Notes: generated by a model not told the origin, from the letters alone. A stretch of 64,000 bases of DNA from Molossus alvarezi (GCA_037176705.1 CM073895.1:6410551-6474550); one strand, 5' to 3'; shown: positions 1-10,442, counted from the stretch's first letter. Numbers and translations: made by a program.

Positions 1-63
1 GCCTTTGTCCAGTTATCAGGATAATTGTTGGTTTATTTTTTTAACCCCTTATCTTTTCGTTTT

Positions 64-141
64 AATCCTCACCTGAGGATATCTTCCCATTGGTTTTCAG
101 ATAGAGTGGGAGGGAGGAAGAGAGGGAAGGGGGGAGGGAGG

Positions 142-176
<35 letters not shown>

Positions 177-339
177 GATGTGAGAGACACACATTGATTG
201 GTTGCCTCCCAAATTACCCTGACCCAGGGCTGGGAATCAAACTGCAACCAAGGTACGTGCCCTTGACTGGAATTGAACTGGAAACTCTTCGGCCTTTAGG
301 TGGAGGTGCTCTAACTGCTGAGCCCAATCGGCCAGGGTG
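64..339 (-). repeat. VES-type SINE
   Basis: On the minus strand the element starts with the tRNA-like head (GGCCGATTGGGCTCAGC...) and ends with the CT-rich tract and the GTGAGGAT-like tail typical of vesper-bat VES SINEs. It is flanked by a target-site duplication, ataattgttggttta at 21-35 and atatttgttggttta at 341-355, which shows retroposition. The purine-rich tract at 105-174 is its expanded CT tract. Confidence 0.9.
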
Positions 340-370
340 GATATTTGTTGGTTTAAAAAAAAAATCACTT

Positions 371-605
371 TAGCCTGCTGGTTTGGCTCAACAGTTGGAG
401 TGTCTGCATGTAGGCCAAAGAGTTGTTGGTTCGATTTCTGGTCAAGGGCCCATACCTGGGTTGCAGGTTCAATCCCCAGTCCTGGTTGGGGTTGTAAGAG
501 AGGCAACCAATTGATGTGTCTCTCTCACATCAATGTTTTTCTCTCTCCATCCCCCTTCCACTTTAGCTGAAAAACAATCATTGGAAAAATATCCTCAGGT
601 GAGTA
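371..605 (+). repeat. VES-type SINE
   Basis: A-box-like GGTTTGGCTCAACAG, then a B-box-like GGTTCGATTTC, a CT-rich tract and a TCCTCAGGTGAG tail. The A box carries a C in place of the usual G after CTCA, so Pol III activity is doubtful. It lies only 30 bp from the previous, oppositely oriented copy. Confidence 0.88.
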
Positions 606-1006
606 GTAACAACAACAATAAATCAATTCATAAAAACTCTTTATGGAATAAAGATAGCAACCTTTGGTGTTGTCATATTTTAAAATCTTTCTAAGACCAG
701 AAGGGTTGAAAAGTGAACTGATTTTCAGTTGGCTGAAATGGTAACAAGTGATGACGGTCTAGCCCATGTCTGAAGATGACATTTCTCACACCAGCGGGCA
801 CTGAACCAACACAACTGATTCTTCAAAGACGCTGGAGAGTCCTTAGTAACGTCATTAGCTCTCTAATCTGGGGTGGGGGGTGGTCTAGGTCAATAGATGA
901 ACCTGTTAGACAGGTTTTACCAATTCTCTCAGTCTACTAAAATGTGGGTGCTTACTTCTGAAAGGGAATAAACTGTCAAAGACCCTTTCTAGCTTGGACA
1001 CAGGTA

Positions 1007-1283
1007 CAGTCGTCCCTCGCCACTCGTGCTTCGACTTTCGCGGCTTCACTCTATCGCGGTTTTTTCAAACATATTCATTAAAAAGTTGATCCAGACAGTG
1101 AAAATGATACAGCGCACGCTTGGTTGTCTGAGTCAATGATATACTTCTGTATTACAATTACAATTAAAATTTCTGTACGTATGGACTGTAGGCCTATGTA
1201 TTCGAGCACCCAGGACTCCTTCAACGTCAGGTGCAACTGCTAGAGGCTGGAACGGATTAACCGCGATAAACCAGAGACGGCTG
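1007..1283. mobile_element. Pogo/Tigger-like MITE (DNA transposon)
   Basis: The element is 277 bp, begins CAGTCGTCCCTCG and ends in the inverted partner CGAGAGACGGCTG-like sequence (seen as CCAGAGACGGCTG). It is flanked by TA at 1005-1006 and 1284-1285. TA duplication plus CAG...CTG ends fits Tc1/mariner-pogo non-autonomous elements. No transposase reading frame is present, so it depended on an autonomous relative. Family assignment is inferred from the ends only. Confidence 0.65.
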
Positions 1284-1311
1284 TATTTTCTTTCTTTCCT
1301 TTTTTTTTTTT

Positions 1312-1512
1312 TTGTTAATCCTCACCCAAGGATACCTTTCCATTATTTTTAGAGAGTGGAAAGGAGGGAGGGAGGGAGAGAAAGAGAGAAACATCAACGT
1401 GAGAGAGACACATCGACTGGCTGCCTCCTGCACAACCCCAGACTGGGGTCATGGATCGAACCTGCAACCCTTTGGTCCTGATGCTCTAAGTGCTGAGCCA
1501 AACTGGCCAGGA
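1312..1512 (-). repeat. VES-type SINE
   Basis: The reversed tail (TAATCCTCACCCAAGGATA) is at the left and the reversed head (GAGCCAAACTGGCCAGG) at the right. The internal purine tract is short. It lies 36 bp from the next copy, which is in the opposite orientation, so the pair forms an inverted repeat in GPR157 intron 1. Confidence 0.88.
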
Positions 1513-1547
1513 CTCTTTTCTTTTTTCTTTTAAGAAGTAGGTGGATC

Positions 1548-1805
1548 GCCCTGGCCGGTTTGGCTCAGCGGTGAGAGCGTCGGCCTGTGGTCCAGAGAGA
1601 CCCGGGTTCAGTTCCCGCTAGGGACGCGTACCTCGGTTGCAGTTTGTCCCCGGCCCTGGTTGGGTCAGTGCTGTGCGGGAGGCAGCCACTCGATGTGTCC
1701 CTTTCACATCGATGTTTCTCTCTCTCTCTCTTCCTCTCTTTCCCTCCCACTCTATCTGAACAAAAAATGGAAAAATGTCCTCAGGTGAGGATAAAAAAAA
1801 AAAAA
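1548..1805 (+). repeat. VES-type SINE, young subfamily
   Basis: Near-consensus head (GCCCTGGCCGGTTTGGCTCAG) and B-box region. A target-site duplication aagaagtaggtggatc stands before (about 1532-1547) and after (about 1806-1821) the element. The close match to other copies at 4.7, 10.2, 12.1, 24.8, 25.3 and 25.9 kb marks a recently expanded subfamily. Confidence 0.92.
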
Positions 1806-3366
1806 GAAGAAGTAGGTGGATCATATTCAATGAACGAGATAAATAATTTGCATATTTTTTTAGGGCCAGAAGGAGACACACAGACTTTCTCAGGAGGCCT
1901 TTCCTAAACATCACAGAAAACCCCCTAGAAGTGAACAGAAAGAACTCACAACTCAGGTGTCTTAGGAAAGTTGTCTTTTCTATAGGAACCGCACTCAGCT
2001 TATCTTTATCACTTTAAAAAATATATTAGATTCAGTATTTTTTAAAAAGGGGGGGAGAGAAGAGATTCTTGCACAGAAAGTCTTGGGCACTTTCCCAAGT
2101 ACATGTGAGCTCTGGGTACACACTGCCCACGCCCAGCCAGCCTGCCAAGGCCCAGGTCTTTGAAATGGACACAGTTCAGGCAGGATGCTGCGAGGGGAGG
2201 AAAGGCAGCCCCCGTCTCCGTGGACCTCTGCAGCATCCAGGGCACTGTTTGAATGGCTCACTGCAGCTCTGGCTTGAACAGCTGAGAAGCAGGCCATTTA
2301 GTTTCCCAGGGACCAACTGGCCTCCATCCAACAACTCTGAGGTCAAGTGACTCTTCAGGCTTGTGACCTCACTGTTGTGACACCCAGGTGACCTGTCTCT
2401 ACTGAAGTGCTGACTGTCCTCAATTTTTGGAAAGCACTCAAACATTTAACAGAGGACCTATAATTAGGGCAGTATTTGGTGTTCTTATCTGGGGAGGGAG
2501 AGGAGGAAACATGCCCTACAAAATTCCTGTCCCGGTTCAACACAGGACAGCACCAGATGTTTGAATCTTCAAATTACACCAGGAAGGGGCCAACCTTCTT
2601 CCTTAGGTGAGGGGTATTTGATGAGATGCTTCAATGCCAGGGCAAGACAAGGCTTTCATTTTCCCTATGCTCACATAGTCCAGGCAGCTGGTGGCCCTCT
2701 TCCAGACCAGCCACGGCTACTGACCTCAGCCTGAGTTGCTCAACTCTAGCAAGTCAAGATCCTCTAGAACAGAGATAACAACAGACAGGGGCCTGGGGTT
2801 GAGAGATGAGCAGAGAGAAAAGAAAGTCTTTTGTACATTTTACACGGAGGCACTGCATTTGGCAGAAGGCTAGGCGAACGGCGGCCTAGGAGTAGCTGAA
2901 TGCACCACACCTGGGGCTCAGGGTGTGGGTGGTGGCAGGGGATTGGGAGCTGGCAGGCTCTCCAACCTGGGGCAGCCACCTGACTCATCGCCCAGCCTGG
3001 GATCCAGGTGCTTCTCCCCATGTGCAGCACAGATGGTCAGAACTCTGTGAAGCAGGAGCTGAAGGGCTCCCCATGTGCCTCTAAGTTCCCGGAGCCGAGC
3101 TCTAGGGGCGAGCTCTGGCCCTCCTCCCTCCAGGTGCTGAGCTGAGGCGCCCACCTCGCGGAGATTCAGGCGGGGGCAAGCAAAACGGGGCGCCCTGGGC
3201 GGTGATGCTCAGGACAGGCCCACCTCTCAAGCAAGCCTGACATCGTCCCGCTCAGCCAGGGCTGCCCTGGGGAGTGAGCAGGCACTGCCCGCTGGGCGCC
3301 CTGCCAGGGACTCCACCGAGACGTGGGCGCCAGAAGGGCTCGAGGGCCCCAGGGGCGGCCACCCAC

Positions 3367-3749
3367 CTGACGACGTGGAAGGCCCAGAGCAGGCGGCCGT
3401 ACCGGGGTCCGCGCGTGGTGCGGACAATGCTGAGGTACAGGTAGAGGGCGATGGCCACGGTCCAGAAGAAGGAGCTGGTGTTGGCGAAGGTGGAGAGCGC
3501 GCCCTGCAGCACGCAGTCCCACGAGGGGCCCGAGAAGTCCTGCAGCACCCCGTAGAAGTAGGAGGCGGCCGACAGCAGGTCGGCCAGCGACAGGAAGAGC
3601 AGCAGGCGCCGCGCTCGGCTGCGCAGGTCGGGCCACAGGGCGTGCGTGGCCACCAGCAGGCCCGAGCCGAGCGCGGACAGCGCGCACGACAGCAGCACCA
3701 CGGCGCGCTCCGACGGCACCAGCACGGTGGGCGGCGCGGGCGGCGGCAT
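3367..3749 (-). CDS. GPR157: GPR157 coding exon 1 (orphan GPCR, N-terminal part)
   Basis: This exon encodes the first 127 residues plus two bases of the next codon of GPR157, a seven-transmembrane receptor reported at primary cilia of radial glia and coupled to Gq signalling. The start ATG (3749-3747) gives MPPPAPPTVLVPSERAV and matches the known N-terminus in position; G at -3 gives an acceptable Kozak context. TM1 is about residues 16-38, TM2 about 48-70 (with SLADLLSA) and TM3 about 80-110. C79 in the WDC motif is the expected disulfide cysteine before TM3. The exon ends ...FHVV plus AG, followed by the donor GTGGGT (3366-3361). The remaining exons lie outside the window to the left. The reading frame is intact and close to other mammals. 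In-frame sequence upstream of the ATG is open to about 3944 but contains no ATG. Confidence 0.95.
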
Positions 3750-3940
3750 GGCCGGGCAGGGACCGGGCCGCGGCGGGAATACGACGGCGCCACGAGGACA
3801 GACGCCGGGCCGCCGGTGCGGCCGCCGCCGACTCGGCACCCAGGCGCCCGCCGCTGGAGTCCCGACCCCTCCGCGCCCGCGAGCTTCGGCCCCTCTCCCC
3901 GCCCGGGCTCCTTGGCTCGGCCCAGGCCCCGCCCAGGCCC

Positions 3941-3973
3941 TCACGCCCCGCCCCCGCGCCCTCCGCCAACCAT
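3941..3973 (-). other. Possible short upstream ORF of GPR157
   Basis: An ATG at 3973-3971 opens a ten-codon frame (MVGGGRGGGA, then TGA) about 190 bp before the GPR157 start. It would matter only if transcription starts further upstream than 3973, which the sequence does not show. Glycine-rich content simply reflects GC-box DNA. Confidence 0.25.
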
Positions 3974-4140
3974 CCCCAAGGCCCTCACGCCGGGTCCGCG
4001 CTCAGGGTCCCGCCCTTACGCCCCGCCCCGGCCCCGCCCACGCGCCCCGCGAACGATTTCACACCACGCCCCTGAGCCCAAATCCCGTCCGCGGTCGGGC
4101 TCCCAGAGCTCGAGCCCCGCCCTTCGGAAGGGCTAGCGCT

Positions 4141-4410
4141 GCTCTTACCAGTTGGCTGGGAAGTCTGGCCCTGGAGAGCCAAGGACTTGCATGTTTAGGG
4201 GTAGTATTACCTTCCTTCCTTCCAGCCTGTGTGGGGGGGGGCGGGGGATGGAGGCATTCTTTCCACTGGTAACAAAACAAGTCTGCATCTGTGATCCTCC
4301 TTCCCTAAGCACGGGTACAGAGTGTTCACAGGGCCGTGGTGGCGGCTTCCCCAAGGGGTGTGCACAGTTTTTCTTTCAATGAGCACACTATCTTGAAAAA
4401 CATTAATCTC
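4141..4410. other. Unique flank upstream of the GPR157 CpG island
   Basis: No gene or repeat is recognised apart from a short G run near 4231-4248. This is the first non-island sequence upstream of GPR157. Confidence 0.5.
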
Positions 4411-4640
4411 GCCCTGGCAGGTTTGGCTCAGTGGTTAGAGCATCAGCCTGTGGCCCAGAGAGACCCAGGTTCGGTTCCGGCTAAGGGCACGTACATCGGT
4501 TGCAGTTTGTCCCCCGCCCTGGTTGGGTTGTTCGGGTGGCAGCCACTGGGTGTGTCCCTTTCACGTCAATGTTTCTTTCTCTCTCCCTCCCACTCTATCT
4601 GAACAAAATATTGAAGAGTGTCCTCAGGGGAGGATAAACA
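4411..4640 (+). repeat. VES-type SINE
   Basis: Head GCCCTGGCAGGTTTGGCTCAGTGG, B-box region GGTTCGGTTCC at about 4470, CT tract and TCCTCAGGGGAGGATAA tail. It sits about 0.7 kb upstream of the GPR157 start codon. Confidence 0.9.
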
Positions 4641-4725
4641 AATAATAATAATCTTATTAGGTGTAATTTTTTTTAAAAAAAGGAAGCAGTCCCAATTAAC
4701 TGGTTTTCTCATGATTTCATATATA

Positions 4726-4970
4726 TATATTTTTTAATCCTCATCCGAGGACATTTTTCCATTTTTTGTACAGACAGAGTGGGAGGGAGAGAGAGGAAGA
4801 GAGAGGGAAACATCGATGCAAAAGGGACACATCGAGTGGCTGCCACCTGCACGACCAACCAGGGCCGGGGACAAACTGCAACCGAGGTATATGCCCTTAG
4901 CGGGAACCAAACCCGGGTCTCTCCGGACCGCAGGCGGACGCTCTAACCGCTGAGCCAAACCGGCCAGGGC
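4726..4970 (-). repeat. VES-type SINE, young subfamily
   Basis: A complete reversed copy with the target-site duplication atgatttcatat at 4711-4722 and 4972-4983. The tail at the left has an AT-rich extension. Confidence 0.92.
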
Positions 4971-5319
4971 GATGATTTCATATTTTTAATTGAGAAATAA
5001 CTTACCATGAAATTGGCACTTGAAATACACAGGTCAGTCGTTTTTAGTAGATTCACAAGTTTATGTGACCATGGTTATTGTCTAATTTCCACAACATAGT
5101 CATCACTCCCCAAAAGAAACCCATTTAGTGGTCACTGCCTCTTTCTCCCTTGCCCAGCTCTTAGCAATCACGAATTCACCGTCTGTGTCTATGGATTCAC
5201 CTCTTCCGGAGGGTCCACACAGATGGAATCAAACAACAGGTGGCCTTCTGCCTCTTTCACTTACCATGTCTTCGAGGTTCATCCATGTTGTAGCAGGTAT
5301 CAGTGCTTCATTTCCTTTT

Positions 5320-5586
5320 TTTTTTTTCATCCTCACCCAAGGACATTTTTCCATTTTTTGTTCAGACAGAGTGGGAGGGGGAGAGAGAGAGAGAGAGAAA
5401 CATCGACGCGAAAGGGAGAGAGAAACATCGACGCGAAAGGGATACATCGAGCGGCCGCCACCCGCACGACCCAACCAGGGCCGGGGACAAACGGCAACCA
5501 AGGTACGTGCCCTTAGCGGGAACAGAACCTGGGCCTCTCCGGACCGCAGGCCAACTCTCTAACCGCTGAGCCAAACCGGCCAGGGC
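5320..5586 (-). repeat. VES-type SINE with internal 25-bp duplication
   Basis: Inserted in the L1 relic, with cttcatttc(c)tttt at about 5307 and 5588 as target-site duplication. The segment CATCGACGCGAAAGG occurs twice, at 5401-5415 and 5426-5440, giving a 25-bp tandem duplication between the CT tract and the body that other copies lack. Confidence 0.92.
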
Positions 5587-5892
5587 ACTTCATTTCTTTT
5601 TATGCCAACAATATTCCCTCATGTGCATAGACCACATTTGTTTTTCCATTCATCAGTTGATGGTCATTTGGACACTTTTTTGCTATTATGAATAATGCTG
5701 CTATGAACATTCATGTATAAGTTTTTGTGTGAACATATGTTTTCAGTTCTCTTGGAGTGAAATTGCTGGGTCATATGCTTACTCAATGATTAGCGTTGTG
5801 TGGCTGCACCATTTTATATTACTACAACAATGTATGATATGAAGGTTGCAGTTTCTTCACATTCTCCTGACACGGTTTATCTGCTTTTAAAA

Positions 5893-6097
5893 AATATGGT
5901 TTTATTGATTTTTAAAATTTTTTTCGAGAGAGAAACCGGGAGAGAGTGAGAGAGATGCATGGATCGGCTGCCTCCTGCACATCCACTACTGGGGAATCGA
6001 GCCTGCAACCTGAGCATGTGCCCTGACCAGGAATCGAACCCTGTCCTCTTAGTCCATGGGACAACCTTCAATCCACTGAGCCACACTGACTGGGCTT
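5893..6097 (-). repeat. tRNA-derived SINE, older VES-like copy
   Basis: Reversed head CCCAGTCAGTGTGGCTCAGTGG and reversed CT-type tract (GAGAGAGAAACC...). It has diverged more than the young copies and ends in a TTTTATTGATTTT-type tail, the variant that also occurs at 18.7, 38.5 and 60.3 kb. It splits the L1 relic. Confidence 0.82.
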
Positions 6098-6246
6098 TTT
6101 TTACTTTCTTGATAGTGTACTTGAAAGCACAGGAGTTTTTATTTTGTCCCCGTCCACATTACCAACTTTTTTTTTGTTACTGTGCTTTCTGGTGTCCTAT
6201 CTAAGAAACCACTGCCTGATCCAAACTCACGAAGATTTACAGCCAA

Positions 6247-6452
6247 GCCCTGGCTGGTTTGGCTCAGCACGTGGACTGAAGGGTCGAAGGTTTGATTCCC
6301 TTAAGGGCATGTACCTGGGTTGCAGGTTCAATCCCCAGCCCCAGTTGATGTGTCTCTCACATCAATGTTTCTCTTTCTCTTCCTTCTTCCCTTCCACTCT
6401 ATCTAAAAATCAATGGAAAAATATCATTGGGTGAGGATTAACAACAACAAAA
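6247..6452 (+). repeat. VES-type SINE
   Basis: Head GCCCTGGCTGGTTTGGCTCAGCACG, B-box-like GGTTTGATTCC near 6290, CT tract and GGGTGAGGATTAAC tail. It lacks part of the middle of the body compared with other copies. It interrupts the L1 ORF2 relic. Confidence 0.88.
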
Positions 6453-6899
6453 ATGAATAAATAAAAGTAAACATTCTTAAAAAAAAAAAAAAAAAGACCA
6501 TCTACAGGAAGTTTTCTTTCTTGCCAGTACCACCTGGTTTCAGTTACTATAGCACTGTAATATGTTGTGGAATTAGGGACCAACACTGTTTTTGCTTTTT
6601 CAGTACTGTTTTGGCTGTTTGGAGTCCCTTGCAATTCTGTCTCAACTTGAGGATCAGCTTTTCTGTTTCTGCAAATAAAGCCCGCTGGGATTCTGATAGG
6701 GATTGTGTTGCAGCTGTAGATAAATTGGAGGGAATAATGCTATCTTAATGATGTTAAATATTTTTATCCGTGTACATGGGATGTCTTCCCATTTAATTAG
6801 GTCATCTTTAATTTCTTCCACTGATGTTTTGTAATTTTCAGAGTTCTTTAGATTTGAGTTTGCCTTTCAGTCATAAAAGGCAGATTATCATAGGTGTAG

Positions 6900-7400
6900 G
6901 TTATCTTCTTGTAGCTAGCTTTTAAAATCATTGATTATGAACTATGCATACTGCAAAGTGCCTAACATACAACTGAATGATTTAATAAATAATTATAAAG
7001 CAAGTAGCCATCCAGAGCGAGAAATATGAACATTATTACCAGCACACCAGAAACCTCTTTCTTCCTCCTCTGTCATTCTCTTGCCTTTTTAAAAAACAAC
7101 ATTCATGTATGTGTCCCTAAACAAAATAGTATAGTTTGCCTGTCATTGAACTTCATACAAATGGAATCATACTCGGTTACCTTTTGCATCTTCTGTTTTT
7201 TGCTCAACATTTTTGTGAGATTCATCCACATTTGTGCATGAAGTTGCAGTTCATTTTCATTGCTGTATAGTTTTCCACGATATAAATAATATGTTTATCC
7301 ATTCTACTGTTTTTGGATATTTGGGTTGTTTCCAGGTTTTGGCTATTACAAGCCATGCTAGAATGAGTGTATATTCTCTCCTAATTAGGAAACCAGTTAC
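6900..7400 (-). mobile_element. Old L1 3' UTR-like fragment
   Basis: The plus strand carries the familiar reversed 3' UTR text of ancient L1 elements (for example AAATGGAATCATACT near 7160 and TTGTTTCCAGGTTTTGGCTATT near 7326). It is probably a second L1M copy or a displaced part of the preceding one. It is strongly diverged and non-coding. Confidence 0.6.
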
Positions 7401-9160
7401 TAAAAGCAATTCTCAGCAGTCTGAGCAAGCGTGTTCATGGACTTGGCCCTGCAGAGAGCCGAGAACAGCTGCCTTCCTTCCACGTCACTCCAGAAGCCGC
7501 TGACCTCCTCCTGAGAGGACCCCAGGCCATAAACAGACCCTGGCTGTCAGTGAAGCCTCTCAGCTTTTTACTGGTATGAATAGTTTCAAGCTTGGGTTGT
7601 GCAACTAGCCCTGGGCTTTGGAATTATGGCTGGGCAAGAACCGGGCATGGACTTTCTCCCCAGATCATAGTCATGTAATCCTTAGGGTATTTAGGGGAGA
7701 AAGTGGAACAGGAGAGGTCTCTGGCAAGCTGCTTTGTGGGCAGGTCAAACCTGGCGAGCTCTTTCCTGCGTTATCGGGATGGAAGCGCTCTGTTCCCCTC
7801 CCCAGGCGAGTGGCTGGCTGTTACAGGCGAGTTTGATCAGGAGACTGCTTGGCTTTCTTTGCACTGGAAGTCAATATGCAAAGAACCTCCACTACTGGGG
7901 AAAAACGGGCCAGGCAGGCAATAATATAGCTTCAAGTCACTTAGCCCTACGTTTGAAGCTAATTCCCACAGTCTGACCTCCCTGATATTGCCCCAGTGGG
8001 TCCTGGCATCAAGCAGGAGGTAAATATCATGACTCCTAAGTTGCTGGATGATTTTAAGCCACCCAGTGTGGCCTCCCCCAAAGGGAGCCAGAGACTTTTG
8101 ACTCCCGGCTTGTCATCAGAGTTCCTGGGCTCTGCGTCTCTTATCCTCCTCATCCTCCAGAGAGGCCTGATCAACAACAGCAGAACCAGAGGAACCTCGG
8201 CTCCGAGCTGCTCCCGCGGTGCCCACCCCATGTATGCAGTGTTCTCTTCGTCCCCCTCCCTCCTGCTCTGTGGCAGAATTGATAAGAAACTCAGATGGAG
8301 TCGTCTGAGACCCTGAGCCATTTCTTTGGCATCCACGCCAAGACAGCTGGCAGCTGTCTGCTGCTCCATGTCCAGCATCCAAAGGGGCCACGTCCAAGGT
8401 CCTGACACACTGTGACCACCTCCCTTGCACCCGCTATCTGGCTGCAGATCTAGGGCCCAGACCCAGAGAGGCCCCAAACCGTGGCCGGTGGCCCCAGGAG
8501 CAGATGGACTCTGGTTTCTCTCTCCTCCCTCTCCCGACCCCAGCGACTGGCAGCCGATGCCCCTCCCGACAATTGCGAAAAGGCGTCTCTGAACCCAAGG
8601 CACCCTGGGTGATTTTCTGAGCTCAACTCCAACCCGAGTAACAAGCCACATATGTGATTCTTAACCCTAGAACAGAATAGGGACTTTCCTCATGTGGTCG
8701 GTAGAGATGGGGGCTGGTTACCTTTCTCATTTCCCTATTTAAAAGTGAGGGCTCCTTGTCTTGCCTCTTCCTATTCAGGTGTCACGAGCAGTGGCCGTGG
8801 AAGAGGAGCCCAGCCCACGGGAGCCCCTCCATACTCTCCCACCGGCAGCAATCCCTGGGCATGCGCACGTGACCACTGGGCCACCGGGTGAAAGACCAGG
8901 ACGAACCTGACCAGCCACATTTCAGAAATCAGGGCCTCCTCTTCAAAGGGCACCATCTGCTGGATGTATTTTCCTGTAAGACAAGTCCTCAGGTCTTGGT
9001 GATTCAACTCTCCCCCATCACCTTGAGCCTTTCCTGTCCCCACCCCAAACTCTGTAGGCTTTGCCCCTAGCTAGCTGTGCACCTGGCCCTCCCGCCTGCA
9101 GAGACCTTGAAGACACCGGTTCTGATGGGCTCTGCCGTGGCACCAGCTCCTGGGACGGCC
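7401..9160. other. Intergenic, no recognised feature
   Basis: Mixed-composition unique sequence between GPR157 and MIR34A. The open frames seen on both strands are short, lack homology I can recognise, and several start with non-ATG codons. No CpG island and no clear repeat. Confidence 0.5.
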
Positions 9161-9161
9161 A

Positions 9162-9217
9162 CTGTACACAATTCAGTGATATTCACAAGTTTGTGTAATC
9201 ATCACCACTATTTCCAG
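9162..9217 (-). mobile_element. Small L1 3' UTR fragment
   Basis: The segment ACACAATTCAGTGATATTC to CATCACCACTATTT is repeated almost exactly at 11167-11215, inside a longer reversed L1 3' UTR. Its small size suggests a remnant or a displaced piece. Confidence 0.55.
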
Positions 9218-9499
9218 CCACCCAGGACAACTCAAGAAAAGCTAAGGCACTGAAGGGAAAGGCTGTTTTACTCGGTACCTCTACTCGGGGACCCACTTTG
9301 CAGTGGGACGAGCTTAGAGCACAGTACTGCCCCCAGGAAAGAAAGATGTCTTGTTACTGGGGGGGTGGGGGGGCGGTTCTGCTGCCGCTCCATCCTGACC
9401 ACGTCTGGGGGCAGAATTCTAAAGATCCCAACTTCAGACTCCTGTCCCCTGGTTATTTACTCAAACACTAAGTTAGGTGTAATTAAAGGCCCCTTAAAA

Positions 9500-9740
9500 C
9501 TGAAGGTTTGTGCCACCCCCTAACCCTCAATGTGATGGTATCAGGAGGTGGGGCCTTTGGAAAGTTCTTCAGGCCAGAAGAAGTCATGAGGATGGAGCCC
9601 TTCTGGTGGGATGGGTGTCTTTGTAAGAAGGGGAAGAAAACCCCAGAGCTCCCTCTCTCTCGACCATGTGAAGATACAGCAAGAAGGTGCTTGTCTACAA
9701 GCCAGGAAGTGGGATCTCACTGGGAACTCTGAGCTCGTGG
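9500..9740 (+). mobile_element. MLT1-like MaLR LTR fragment
   Basis: The sequence follows the MaLR LTR pattern: CCTCAATGTGATGGTAT, GGAGGTGGGGCCTTTGG, AAGTCATGAGGATGGAG, a CTTTGTAAGAAG (usually CTTATAAGAAG) block, then CCATGTGAAGATACAGC and GCCAGGAAGTGGG. It is non-coding and its 5' end is missing. Confidence 0.75.
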
Positions 9741-9782
9741 TGATGCTGCTGTAATCAAACCTCCTGGGCTGCCACTCTCATA

Positions 9783-9985
9783 AAAGTATAGCACATATAA
9801 TTATGTACCATGTATAACACTTGATAATGACAATAAGTGACTATGTTACTGGTTTATAGATTTACTATACCATACTTTTATCATTATTTTAGAGTATACT
9901 CTTTACCTAATAAAAAGTTTGCTGTAAAACAGTATGCCACGTGACGTGGCAGTTTTTACCATGTCTCTTGATTGCATCATTTTCT
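9783..9985 (+). repeat. AT-rich old interspersed repeat (family not resolved)
   Basis: The stretch around GACTATGTTACTGGTTTATAG, TTATTTTAGAGTATACTC and GTTTGCTGTAAAACAG resembles an interspersed sequence I have seen in other mammalian genomes but cannot name. A 17-bp palindrome (9935-9951) lies at its right end. Confidence 0.4.
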
Positions 9986-10191
9986 TTGGTGTTTGATTTC
10001 ATCTCCTGTTGTGCTATAAGTTTAGTGTGTCCTCAGTGGACAGGTTTTTAATGTCCAGAGTGGTGTACTTTACAAATACTCACCACTCACTGACTCACCC
10101 AGAGCAACTTCCAGTCCTGCCAGCTCCGTTCATGCTCAGTGCCCTGCACAGGTGTCTGTTTTTCATTTCTGGTATCCTGTTTTTTATTTAT

Positions 10192-10442
10192 TTTTTATTT
10201 TTTTTATCCTCACCCAAGGACATTTTTCCACTTTTTGTTCAGATAGAGCGGGAGGGAGAGAGAGAGAGGGAGAGAGAGAGAAACATCGATGTGAAGGGAC
10301 ACATCGAGTGGCTGCCACCCGCACGACCAACCAGGGCCGGGGACAAACTGCAACCGAGGTACGTGCCCTTAGCGGGAACCGAACCTGGGTCTCTCCAGAC
10401 CGCAGGCCGACGGTCCAACCGCTGAGCCAAACCGGCCAGGGC
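10192..10442 (-). repeat. VES-type SINE, young subfamily
   Basis: Full-length reversed copy with target-site duplication (g)gtatcctgttttttta before (10171-10187) and tgtatcctgttttttta after (10443-10459). The purine tract spans about 10250-10281. Confidence 0.93.

Larger units (their letters stand above)
1..3366 (-). other. GPR157: GPR157 intron 1, promoter-proximal part
   Basis: The intron begins at the exon 1 donor (GT at 3366-3365, read on the minus strand) and runs off the window start. No second GPR157 exon (the part that would continue after the HVV-S junction) is found, so the intron is longer than 3.3 kb. It holds four SINEs and one pogo/Tigger-like MITE, listed separately. The stretches 606-1006 and 1822-3160 look unique; I see no conserved element I can name in them. 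Confidence 0.75.
3160..4140. promoter_or_regulatory. GPR157: CpG-island promoter of GPR157
   Basis: Dense CpG and runs of GGGCGG/CCGCCC (Sp1-type) boxes span coding exon 1 and about 400 bp upstream. I see no TATA box upstream of the start codon, as is usual for CpG-island promoters. The transcription start cannot be fixed from sequence; the GC-box cluster at 3900-4050 is the likely core. Long open frames on both strands here are a by-product of GC-rich composition. Confidence 0.8.
4985..6880 (-). mobile_element. Old L1 (LINE-1) fragment, ORF2 3' end and 3' UTR, interrupted by SINEs
   Basis: The plus strand reads as the T-rich antisense of an ancient mammalian L1. 6100-6880 matches the reverse of the end of ORF2 (reverse-transcriptase-protein gene), for example the region around TTCTGATAGGGATTGTG. 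4985-5890 matches the reversed 3' UTR (for example TGCTGGGTCATATG near 5767). Three SINEs (5320-5586, 5893-6097, 6247-6452) have split it. Many frame breaks leave no functional ORF2. Subfamily (L1M group) is judged from memory of the consensus. Confidence 0.8.

Noticed and set aside
3252..3944. N-terminally extended GPR157 of 230 codons
   Set aside because: The frame stays open upstream, but its first codon at 3944-3942 is GTG and no ATG occurs before the canonical start; past 3367 at the other end it runs through the splice donor into the intron.
3375..4136. 253-codon open frame on the plus strand over the GPR157 exon
   Set aside because: Antisense shadow of GC-rich coding and promoter DNA; Arg/Pro/Gly-rich composition and no homology that I recognise.
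4336..4602. Repeated peptides such as AQRLERRPAVQRDPGSVPAKGTYLGCSLSPALVG seen at many places
   Set aside because: They are translations of VES-type SINEs, not a protein family. (Longer than a motif, but the recurring core is only DPGSVPAKGTYLG.)
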